From assembly GCA_045652965.1 (NCBI GenBank), contig JAZOLI010000040.1, forward strand, positions 1 to 7,371: a stretch of 7,371 nt of DNA. Reading direction: 5' to 3'. Position numbers and translations under genes: made by a program. Positions 1 to 4,802 of the stretch are shown here, in pieces. The stretch comes from Scatosoma sp045652965. GTDB taxonomy: Bacteria; Bacillota; Clostridia; Christensenellales; Borkfalkiaceae. Within the stretch, counting starts at the first letter, position 1. Every line of letters starts with the position of its first letter. Under the pieces are notes generated by a model. That model worked only from the letters and a program-made list of their open reading frames with translations. It made no database searches and was not told the origin of the DNA.

Positions 1-1
1 T

Positions 2-27
2 AGCCCCCCGCGAGGGCTTTTCGGGGG
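2..27. terminator. GC-rich hairpin at window edge, probable terminator
   Basis: Two overlapping stems can form. CCCCCG (5-10) pairs with CGGGGG (22-27). Alternatively AGCCC (2-6) pairs with GGGCT (14-18) followed by TTTT, which reads as a plus-strand intrinsic terminator for a gene left of the window. It also lies 14 bases past the stop codon of the minus-strand regulator (41-361), so it may serve both directions. The window edge cuts off the flank, so the minus-strand U-tract cannot be judged. Confidence 0.45.
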
Positions 28-40
28 TAGAGCGGTTTGT

Positions 41-361
41 TTATTCTTTTTCAGGTATACGAAATTTATCTATAATAGACGGAAAATTTTCCTTGAAAAT
101 CCGTTTTTGCATTTTTAGTCCGTAAACAATGAGATCATCCACCGTTAAGTGAAAATAGGTCGCAAGGCGATAGGCTTGCGAAATGGTGGGCAAAATTTCG
201 CCCCGTTCATACACGGATATGGATTGACGCGGAATGCTTGTATATTTAGCGAGTTCCACTTGTGAAACGTCCACGTATTCTCGGAGCTCTTTTAGGCTTT
301 GCCCAAAGGCTTTTTTAATTTGTTCGTCGCTAATCGATAAAATTGTTTCGTAATTAATCAT
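41..361 (-). CDS. Xre-family (Cro/CI-type) HTH transcriptional regulator
   Basis: The 106-aa protein begins MINYETIL. Residues about 20-78 form a five-helix Cro/CI-type HTH: a SLKELRE first helix, then SQVELAKYTSIPRQSISVYE as the helix-turn-helix, then a PTISQAYRLATYFHLTVDDLIV tail characteristic of Xre-family repressors. The C-terminal ~25 residues are basic/amphipathic with no recognisable sensor domain. The ATG at 361 was chosen over the in-frame ATG at 418 because the upstream start would lie ahead of the promoter, and its extension would be translated from operator DNA (YIYNIQYIGYNID). No Shine-Dalgarno precedes 361; the predicted transcription start coincides with this ATG, so the mRNA is probably leaderless. 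It diverges from the DUF6809-like gene, with three copies of a perfect palindrome between them, so it is most likely an autorepressor that also controls that neighbour. The regulator family is well supported; the target assignment is inferred. Confidence 0.88.
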   Translation of the reverse strand: MINYETILSISDEQIKKAFGQSLKELREYVDVSQVELAKYTSIPRQSISVYERGEILPTISQAYRLATYFHLTVDDLIVYGLKMQKRIFKENFPSIIDKFRIPEKE

Positions 362-367
362 GTCTAT

Positions 368-396
368 ATTATATCCAATATATTGGATGTTGTAAA
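368..396 (-). promoter_or_regulatory. Promoter of the Xre regulator (leaderless start)
   Basis: Read on the minus strand, TTTACA (391-396) is the -35 and TATAAT (368-373) a perfect -10, with a 17-bp spacer. The expected start is about 7 bases downstream of the -10, at position 361 or a base or so away, which is the A of the regulator's ATG. Palindrome copy 1 fills most of the spacer, so a bound dimer would block RNA polymerase directly. Confidence 0.7.
373..388. promoter_or_regulatory. Operator palindrome copy 1
   Basis: ATCCAATATATTGGAT is a perfect 16-bp palindrome with the shared 12-bp core CCAATATATTGG (375-386). It lies inside the -35/-10 spacer of the minus-strand regulator promoter. 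This is the expected place for negative autoregulation by the adjacent Xre protein. Confidence 0.75.
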
Positions 397-403
397 TATA
401 CTT

Positions 404-415
404 CCAATATATTGG
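404..415. promoter_or_regulatory. Operator palindrome copy 2
   Basis: A second exact copy of CCAATATATTGG. Its centre is 29 bp from that of copy 1 and 63 bp from that of copy 3. It sits just upstream of the regulator's -35 and 9 bases before the TTGACA of the divergent promoter, so it could affect either promoter or act with copy 3 as a looping partner. Confidence 0.75.
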
Positions 416-424
416 CAAAAATGC

Positions 425-458
425 TTGACAATCTTTTATCTGAGGAGTGTAATATAAT
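425..458 (+). promoter_or_regulatory. Promoter of the DUF6809-like gene
   Basis: A perfect -35 TTGACA (425-430) precedes an AT-rich -10 region. TATAAT (453-458) is a consensus match but leaves a 22-bp spacer; TAATAT (450-455) gives 19 bp. Either is longer than the usual 17 bp, so the promoter may be intrinsically weak or need an activator. Transcription would start near 462-465, at the left edge of operator copy 3. Confidence 0.55.
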
Positions 459-464
459 CTAATG

Positions 465-480
465 TTCCAATATATTGGAA
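465..480. promoter_or_regulatory. Operator palindrome copy 3
   Basis: TTCCAATATATTGGAA is a perfect 16-bp palindrome with the same 12-bp core (467-478). It overlaps the predicted transcription start of the plus-strand gene and ends 24 bases before its ATG, a classical position for a repressor roadblock. Confidence 0.75.
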
Positions 481-504
481 CTAAAAAAAGAGAGGTGTAA
501 AATT

Positions 505-774
505 ATGCAAGGAAAATGGATTGAAAAGATTTTTATGGGAGATGATGCGGATGTGGAAAGAACGATGCCTAACCGCCCAAAGGAGATAGAAGAGGAAGAA
601 GAAAAGGCCTATGAAGAATTTTTTAACTGCCTTACCGAGAAACAAAAACAAAAATACGTGCAATTTTCTTTTGAGGAGGGCGGGCGCGCGGCGTTTGAAT
701 CGGAAGTGATGTATCGCCGCGGCTTTCGCTTGGGGGCAAAACTTATGCTTGAAATTTTGTTGGAAGACGAATAA
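505..774 (+). CDS. DUF6809-like small protein
   Basis: This 89-aa cytoplasmic protein has no signal peptide or membrane segment. An N-terminal WIEKIFMGDD segment is followed by an acidic stretch (EIEEEEEKAYEEFF, ~27-40), then LTEKQKQKYVQF, and ends in a GFRLGAKLMLEILLEDE helix. That C-terminal GFRLGA+LMLE(I/V)L signature and the overall helical layout match what I recall of the DUF6809 family of small Bacillota proteins, whose function is unknown. The ATG at 505 is preceded by AGAGGTG (491-497) at a normal distance. An in-frame TTG at 475 would start inside operator copy 3 and is unlikely. The gene is transcribed away from the Xre regulator and is probably repressed by it through the CCAATATATTGG sites. 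It ends convergently with the second HTH gene. A diverged copy of its last codons appears at 4684-4716, suggesting a paralog once lay there. Confidence 0.75.
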   Translation: MQGKWIEKIFMGDDADVERTMPNRPKEIEEEEEKAYEEFFNCLTEKQKQKYVQFSFEEGGRAAFESEVMYRRGFRLGAKLMLEILLEDE

Positions 775-850
775 AAAAATTTTGAAAAAATTTGTTTGTA
801 TGCCTCTAACGTTATTAGAGATGAAATCAGTTTGTTTTTGCAAAAAATAT

Positions 851-892
851 AGCCGCCATTATCTCCAGTTTTATCGGAAAATAATAGCGGCT
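851..892. terminator. Bidirectional intrinsic terminator between convergent genes
   Basis: AGCCGC (851-856) pairs with GCGGCT (887-892), and after one mismatch ATTAT (858-862) pairs with ATAAT (881-885), leaving an 18-base loop. On the plus strand the stem is followed by GTTGCGTTTTTT. On the minus strand it is followed by ATATTTTTTGC. It can thus end both the DUF6809-like gene and the convergent 913-1125 gene. A smaller hairpin, CTCTAA-N5-TTAGAG (804-820), lies between it and the DUF6809-like gene. Confidence 0.75.
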
Positions 893-912
893 GTTGCGTT
901 TTTTATGAACGT

Positions 913-1125
913 TTAGTCTATGGCTTGTTGATAGTATTCTTCAAATAAATCGTTTGGCGTACATTCTAAAATATCGCATAACGTCTTTAGATTTTCAAAT
1001 TTAATTGCGCTTGTTTTATTGGTGACAAGCCTGTTAAAGTTTTGATAACTCAACCCTAACTGAATATATAACCAATATTTCGTCTTCCCTTTACTCTTCA
1101 AAATTTCCAAAACCCTTAATCTCAT
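913..1125 (-). CDS. Small Cro/CI-type HTH regulator (HTH_26/YozG-like)
   Basis: The 70-aa protein is essentially one DNA-binding domain. MRLRVLEILKSKGKTKYWLY forms the first helix. The HTH follows (LGLSYQNFNRLVTNKTSAIKFENL), then the terminal LCDILECTPNDLFE helix found in minimal YozG-like Xre regulators. AGAGG (1137-1141 on the complement) lies 11 bases before the ATG. It is divergent from the MACPF lipoprotein gene, with 116 bp between the two start codons, and each predicted transcription start is accompanied by a copy of TACATTAGATA. It is therefore probably the dedicated local repressor of the lipoprotein and of itself. It has no ligand domain, so the inducing signal is not visible. Family confidence is high; the target is inferred from position. 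Confidence 0.87.
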   Translation of the reverse strand: MRLRVLEILKSKGKTKYWLYIQLGLSYQNFNRLVTNKTSAIKFENLKTLCDILECTPNDLFEEYYQQAID

Positions 1126-1140
1126 AAATCATATAACCTC

Positions 1141-1151
1141 TACATTAGATA
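1141..1151. repeat. Putative operator half, TACATTAGATA copy 1
   Basis: An exact 11-bp match to 1213-1223 in the same orientation, 72 bp apart (close to seven helical turns). It lies immediately downstream of the predicted start of the minus-strand HTH transcript and next to its ribosome binding site. A site for the 70-aa HTH protein is the simplest reading. Confidence 0.5.
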
Positions 1152-1160
1152 GTTATATAT

Positions 1161-1166
1161 ATTATA
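1161..1166 (-). promoter_or_regulatory. Probable -10 of the small HTH regulator
   Basis: The complement reads TATAAT. A start about 7 bases downstream (near 1154) gives a leader of about 29 bases with a visible AGAGG site. No good -35 is seen at 16-18 bp upstream (ATTCGT/TTCGTC only), so the promoter is assigned from the -10 alone. Confidence 0.45.
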
Positions 1167-1180
1167 TCGTGAAAAAATAC

Positions 1181-1209
1181 TTGACGAATAGACTTTTGCA
1201 TGATATAAT
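1181..1209 (+). promoter_or_regulatory. Strong promoter of the MACPF lipoprotein gene
   Basis: TTGACG (1181-1186), a 17-bp spacer, then TATAAT (1204-1209) preceded by TGA, forming an extended -10 (TGnTATAAT). Predicted start about 1216, inside the second TACATTAGATA repeat. A near-consensus promoter overlapped by a putative operator fits a gene that is strong when released and kept silent by the divergent repressor. Confidence 0.8.
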
Positions 1210-1212
1210 GCA

Positions 1213-1223
1213 TACATTAGATA
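1213..1223. repeat. Putative operator half, TACATTAGATA copy 2
   Basis: Second exact copy of the 11-bp repeat at 1141-1151. It covers the predicted transcription start of the lipoprotein gene and lies 6 bases before its GGAGG ribosome binding site (1230-1234), where repressor binding would block transcription. Confidence 0.5.
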
Positions 1224-1241
1224 TTTTATGGAGGATTATAC

Positions 1242-4200
1242 ATGAAAAAGTTTTTGTTGACGGTGCTTTGTGCGTTGATGACACTTTGCTGTATGGTAGC
1301 GGCTTCCGCGTGCGGAGTGTCCATTACGCCGAACGATCAAGGAGGGATTAACATTACGCCTTCCACAGGAAACTCGGGGAGTGGCGATTCTTCGTCGAGT
1401 GCACCGGAAAGTTCGGGTGGGCAGGAATGTTCGCACATATGGGACGGGGGTGTGATCGTTACGCCCGCGACCTGTGATAGCGCAGGGCAAAAGAAATGGA
1501 CCTGTATCCTTTGCGGAGATAAGACAACGCAGGAAATCAACGCGCTCGGACATAGCTATGGCGAATGGACGGAAAACAAGAAAGCGACCTGCCGAAACGT
1601 TGGAGAGGAACAACGCGTATGCGAACATGATGCTACGCACGTGGAAACGCGGGAAACGCCTGCGCTTGGGCATAGCTATAGCGAATGGACGGAAAGCCAA
1701 GAAGCGACTTGTGAGGGTACTGCCCAAGAAAAGCGCGTATGCGCAAATGATTCTACGCACGTGGAATGGCGTGACGGCGCATCTGCGCATGGTCATGAAT
1801 TTGGCGAGTGGACGGAAAGCAAAAAAGCAACTTGTGAGAGCAAAGGCGAAGAAAAGCGCGTTTGTATCTATGATGCTACGCACGTAGAAACACGTGAAAC
1901 GTCTGTGCTTGGGCATGAATTTGGCGAGTGGACGGAGAGCAAGAAAGCAACTTGTGAGAGCAAAGGCGAAGAGAAGCGCGTTTGTATCTATGATGCTACG
2001 CACGTAGAAACACGAGAAACGCCTGCGCTTGGGCATAGCTATGGCGAATGGGAGGAGATTTCTGCTTCGACATGCGCAAAAGAAGGCGAAGAAAAGCGCG
2101 TTTGCGCTAACGATTCTACGCACGTAGAAACTCGTACTATTGCAAAAACCAACGAACATAACGTGTTGGAAGATGGTACTTGTTTCATTTGTCGAGAGGT
2201 TATAAAAGAACGATTGGCAACGCCCGTTGAAAAAGCTAGAACTGAGACGAGTATTTCTTGGTATAGGGTTGCTAATGCAGAAGAATATTTTGTGGAAATA
2301 TTAACAAAGGACGGTATAAAAGAAGCGTGGATTGAAGCAAAAGAGGCGACAATCTACTTAACGGGCTATTTTAGTGGGATGACACAACTCTCTATTTGGA
2401 TAACGGCGATTGCAGGAGAAGAGAGCGAATATGTAAATTCGGCACCGTTAGAATTGGTTTTTGATATAATGGTTGAAGCGGTAAGGTTAGAGGATAGCGT
2501 TGGTAGTGCGGTGAATCTTTTGACGGGCGACTACAAAACGTATCAAGGGAAGAGTTTGATTTTTAACACGACGGATTTCAATCGCTTAGGAGTTAAAAGT
2601 ACGCCTATTAATAAATTTAATTCCACATATAAATATGGGGAAAGTTTAGAAAGCTATCTTTCCGAACTTACAGCAAGCTTTAACAGTAAAATAAACGCAA
2701 ATGTTTCAGCCAACATTCCAAAGGTAGCAAAGATAACAGGGGGATATAAATTTGAAATAAATTCAAGTTATGAAAAAAAGACCTATAACGAAACAGCATC
2801 GGTATTCTACGACTTGGATTACTGGTACAGAGATAAAGCGCTTACGCTTATGGCAAGTAAGGATGTCCTTTCGGGTATGCTTTCAAAGGAGTTTCTAGAC
2901 GCTGCGCGTGCTCTCATGAACGATCCTGACAACAAACAGAAGATTGCAGAATTTATTAATACCTATGGCACGCATATTGTAACGGAGGCAATATACGGGG
3001 CAACCTTTAACGCGCATTACGAGCTTCTGACCACAAAAGCCGAAGCAAACAACATGTTTAAACTCGGTATTGCTACGGAAGTACAGGCGCAAGTAAAAGG
3101 TTCGATAAAAGCGTTGCCTAGCATTGAGGCAGGTTCGACGACGAATACGAACATTAGCAATTTTACGGAAAGCAAAACTGCAGATAAACAATGTTCATTT
3201 GAGGTAAACGGTGTAGGGGGACAGCCTACCTATATTAATGGTGGAAATATAAGCACGCTTGCAAGCGGTTGTGAAGCGTGGGCGAACAGCATAACGGAAG
3301 AAAATTGTGTTTTGATAGACGTTCCCGATAACAGTTTGTATTTTGTTTGGGATTATCTAGACGACAAAGAATTTGCGCGCGCAAAGGAAATTCTTAACGA
3401 TTATTTTTATGAAACCTGCAACGAAGAATATAATGTGTTAAAAAATAAAGTGGGCGCTATGTACAAAGATTATTTGGATTTTGACGAAGAAACGGGTACG
3501 TTGACGGTGCATTTTGAGGGAGCCGATGAAGATCTTGCGAATGTTGCTTACGGTAGTTGGTATAGTAATGGTGATAATCAAAACATATTTACCGTGTATT
3601 CCACTTACGGCGGAAAACAAATAAATAAAGTGGTGTTTAAGGGTAAGTATATGACACGTGATGCCCTGAATAATCAATATGATACCACGTTTAAAGATTT
3701 CGCTATTAAATTTGACAATGATTGGATGCACAATCAAGATATCGTGCTTGAATTTGATAGTTTTGCTTACGTTGCTCCCAGCGGTGTAGTTGCGCTTGAT
3801 TTCAGCGCGGTACAAAGCAAAAAAATCACGATAAACGTTGTCGGAAGTTCGTCTATAAAAGGCGGTGACGGTATTTCGGAGGGCGCGAACGGCATGGTTG
3901 GTTTGAATGCTTTGGGGAAAACGCTCTCCATTACAGGCGCTGGCTCTTTGGAGATGTACGGTGGAAATGGTATAAGCGCAACAACCGCAGGTGGAAACGG
4001 TGGTAATGGCGGTACGGCAATAATTGTGGATAACCTTATTGTTGATATAACGGGTGCATTGAACGTGACTGGTGGCGCTGGTGGCAATGGTTGTAAAGGT
4101 ATTGATTCGACTGTGCAAGGAGAGACGGGATGGGAACGTAATTGGACTTGGCAAGACCGTGCGGGCGATGGTGGCCAAGGCGGAGCTGGTGGTAAAGGTG

Positions 4201-4610
4201 GCGACGGTGGAAACGGCGGCGATTCTATGAGCGGAATACTCTATGTGGAATCAGGAAATTGCTACTTTGCCGGTGGTAAGGGCGGTGATGGCGCTCAAGG
4301 CGGCAAAGGCGGCAAGGGCGGGACTGGAGGTGGCAATACTGCTTGGGGCGGTGGCACTGGTAACGGCGGTAAAGGCGGAACTGGTGGCAAAGGCGGTGAC
4401 GCTGGTCATGGTGGATTTAACAAAAACCTGAGTTATACACTTTCCGATGCGGCGATTTTAGAAGTGTCCTCTGGCGCGAATGGCGTAGTTGGTAGTGGCG
4501 GCTTTGGAGGCGATGGTGGGAATCCTGGCCATGCTAATCAAATGTGCGGCGGTGGCGGCGTTGCAGGTTCGACTGGTGACGTAGGCGCACCAGGAAGCGT
4601 TAAAAACTAA
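1242..4610 (+). CDS. MACPF-domain lipoprotein with Cys repeats, FN3-like and Gly-rich regions
   Basis: This 1122-aa protein starts at an ATG with GGAGG (1230-1234) 7 bases upstream. Residues 1-23 are a lipoprotein signal peptide (MKK, hydrophobic core) ending in the lipobox ASA-C24, so the mature protein should be lipid-anchored on the outer face of the membrane. A Ser/Gly linker follows (~40-62). Residues 63-305 hold about six cysteine/histidine repeats (see the repeat entry), capped by CFIC at 314-317. Residues ~325-408 resemble a fibronectin-III domain (ATPVEKARTETSISWYRV). Residues ~425-740 are the MACPF domain: F571-INTYGTHIVTEA carries the YGTH signature, and a later GVGGQPTYINGGN...W..SI segment matches the family's conserved GG...W region. 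Stretches ~475-515 and ~595-640 could be the two membrane-inserting hairpins. Residues ~745-870 are beta-rich; ~872-1118 are GGxGG-rich. No C-terminal anchor is seen. MACPF proteins form pores in immunity, toxins and bacterial antagonism (e.g. Bacteroidales BSAPs); the target here is unknown. The divergent HTH gene probably controls it. Confidence 0.9.
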   Translation: MKKFLLTVLCALMTLCCMVAASACGVSITPNDQGGINITPSTGNSGSGDSSSSAPESSGGQECSHIWDGGVIVTPATCDSAGQKKWTCILCGDKTTQEINALGHSYGEWTENKKATCRNVGEEQRVCEHDATHVETRETPALGHSYSEWTESQEATCEGTAQEKRVCANDSTHVEWRDGASAHGHEFGEWTESKKATCESKGEEKRVCIYDATHVETRETSVLGHEFGEWTESKKATCESKGEEKRVCIYDATHVETRETPALGHSYGEWEEISASTCAKEGEEKRVCANDSTHVETRTIAKTNEHNVLEDGTCFICREVIKERLATPVEKARTETSISWYRVANAEEYFVEILTKDGIKEAWIEAKEATIYLTGYFSGMTQLSIWITAIAGEESEYVNSAPLELVFDIMVEAVRLEDSVGSAVNLLTGDYKTYQGKSLIFNTTDFNRLGVKSTPINKFNSTYKYGESLESYLSELTASFNSKINANVSANIPKVAKITGGYKFEINSSYEKKTYNETASVFYDLDYWYRDKALTLMASKDVLSGMLSKEFLDAARALMNDPDNKQKIAEFINTYGTHIVTEAIYGATFNAHYELLTTKAEANNMFKLGIATEVQAQVKGSIKALPSIEAGSTTNTNISNFTESKTADKQCSFEVNGVGGQPTYINGGNISTLASGCEAWANSITEENCVLIDVPDNSLYFVWDYLDDKEFARAKEILNDYFYETCNEEYNVLKNKVGAMYKDYLDFDEETGTLTVHFEGADEDLANVAYGSWYSNGDNQNIFTVYSTYGGKQINKVVFKGKYMTRDALNNQYDTTFKDFAIKFDNDWMHNQDIVLEFDSFAYVAPSGVVALDFSAVQSKKITINVVGSSSIKGGDGISEGANGMVGLNALGKTLSITGAGSLEMYGGNGISATTAGGNGGNGGTAIIVDNLIVDITGALNVTGGAGGNGCKGIDSTVQGETGWERNWTWQDRAGDGGQGGAGGKGGDGGNGGDSMSGILYVESGNCYFAGGKGGDGAQGGKGGKGGTGGGNTAWGGGTGNGGKGGTGGKGGDAGHGGFNKNLSYTLSDAAILEVSSGANGVVGSGGFGGDGGNPGHANQMCGGGGVAGSTGDVGAPGSVKN
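1428..2159 (+). repeat. Six Cys/His repeats within the lipoprotein
   Basis: The repeats encode residues 63-306. The first (1428-1553) has a WTCILCG zinc-ribbon-like CxxC and ends ALGH. Five units of 40-41 codons follow, starting at 1554, 1674, 1797, 1917 and 2037, with consensus (S/E)(Y/F)GEWTESKKATC...GEEKRVC..D(A/S)THVETRET.ALGH. Inside these five units the CxxC is replaced by CxxD(A/S)TH. Units 1797-1916 and 1917-2036 differ at only about 6 of 120 bases, so they duplicated recently. Repeats of this general style are common in surface proteins of gut Bacillota and probably act as spacers or binding modules. Confidence 0.85.
3855..4604 (+). repeat. Gly-rich GGxGG repeat region of the lipoprotein
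   Basis: The region encodes residues ~872-1121. Short beta-strand segments (TLSITGAGSLEMYG, AIIVDNLIVDITGALNVTG, GILYVESGNCYFAGG) alternate with GGxGGxGG runs. The densest run is residues ~974-994 and ~1010-1058, with spacer residues K, D, N, Q, T and A. The pattern suggests a beta-helix or polyglycine-II-like fold with surface glycine arches, as in some phage tail adhesins, rather than unstructured linker. At DNA level it is an imperfect array of GGYGGT/GGCGGN units and could be recombinogenic. Confidence 0.8.
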
Positions 4611-4622
4611 TAGAGTCCTAAC

Positions 4623-4655
4623 GAAAGGCGAGTGCAACATTGCGCTCGCTCTTTC
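4623..4655 (+). terminator. Intrinsic-type terminator hairpin of the lipoprotein gene
   Basis: GAAAG-GCGAGTGCA (4623-4636) pairs with TGCGCTCGC (4641-4649) and CTTTC (4651-4655), with one G-U pair, a bulged T at 4650 and an ACAT loop, giving about 14 bp. It starts 12 bases after the lipoprotein stop. The tail is only moderately T-rich, so termination may be incomplete. Confidence 0.65.
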
Positions 4656-4683
4656 TATAGGGAATATAAGACAATGCGAGAAT

Positions 4684-4739
4684 CTCGTGCTTGAAATTTT
4701 GATAGAAGATGAATAAAAAATTTTTTTAAAAGTTTGTTT
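4684..4739 (+). pseudogene. Relic of a DUF6809 gene 3' end
   Basis: In frame up to the TAA at 4714-4716 this reads LVLEILIEDE-stop, against LMLEILLEDE-stop at the end of the DUF6809-like gene. An ungapped alignment of 4684-4739 with 742-797 gives about 47 of 56 identities and continues ~23 bases past the stop, so it is shared DNA ancestry and not only a chance peptide. Coding differences are synonymous or conservative (CTT/CTC, ATG/GTG, TTG/ATA, GAC/GAT), which suggests divergence while still a working gene. Upstream only an Arg (in IRQCENL versus FRLGAKL) lines up, and the start and body are missing. Confidence 0.65.
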
Positions 4740-4756
4740 AAATTGTTTTCCTTTGG

Positions 4757-4774
4757 TTTACATATAACTGTAAA
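4757..4774. promoter_or_regulatory. Inverted repeat upstream of dnaK, candidate operator
   Basis: TTTACA-TATAAC-TGTAAA is an inverted repeat with 6-bp arms and a 6-bp centre, 52 bases before the dnaK ATG. The centre TATAAC could itself be the dnaK -10, although no convincing -35 is found at standard spacing. It is not CIRCE (TTAGCACTC-N9-GAGTGCTAA), which is absent from this leader. Confidence 0.4.
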
Positions 4775-4783
4775 TGAATTAGC

Positions 4784-4802
4784 GCGGCGGAAAAATCGCC
4801 GC
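4784..4802 (+). promoter_or_regulatory. 5' leader hairpin of dnaK
   Basis: GCGGCG (4784-4789) pairs with CGCCGC (4797-4802) around a GAAAAAT loop, ending 6 bases before the AAAGGAG ribosome binding site (4809-4815). It could stabilise the messenger 5' end or tune translation. It does not sequester the ribosome binding site as drawn, so a thermosensor role is not supported. Confidence 0.5.

Noticed and set aside
362..418. Upstream ATG at 418 for the Xre regulator
   Set aside because: It would place the coding start upstream of the promoter, with the added residues encoded by operator DNA.
475..504. TTG start at 475 for the DUF6809-like gene
   Set aside because: It lies within the operator palindrome and at the predicted transcription start, lacks its own ribosome site, and the ATG at 505 has AGAGGTG upstream.
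1236..2159. Long minus-strand open frame (307 codons) across the lipoprotein repeats
   Set aside because: It is the antisense shadow of a repetitive coding region. It has no ribosome binding site, its product is a repeated Cys/Arg/Phe-rich sequence mirroring the plus-strand repeats, and the plus frame has a signal peptide, lipobox and domains.
1554..2159. Regular direct repeats as a possible CRISPR array
   Set aside because: The unit is 120-123 bp, codon-phased, inside an open reading frame, and has no unique spacers.
3855..4604. Collagen-like domain
   Set aside because: The periodicity is GGxGG with interspersed beta strands, not sustained G-x-y triplets rich in proline.
742..4739. Calling the bracketed region an integrated mobile element with att sites
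   Set aside because: No integrase, recombinase or transposase is present, and the flanking copies are diverged (about 84%) and not identical, so it is reported only as a possible insertion or recombination relic.
4784..4802. RNA thermometer in the dnaK leader
   Set aside because: The hairpin leaves the AAAGGAG ribosome binding site unpaired and its loop has no complement to it.
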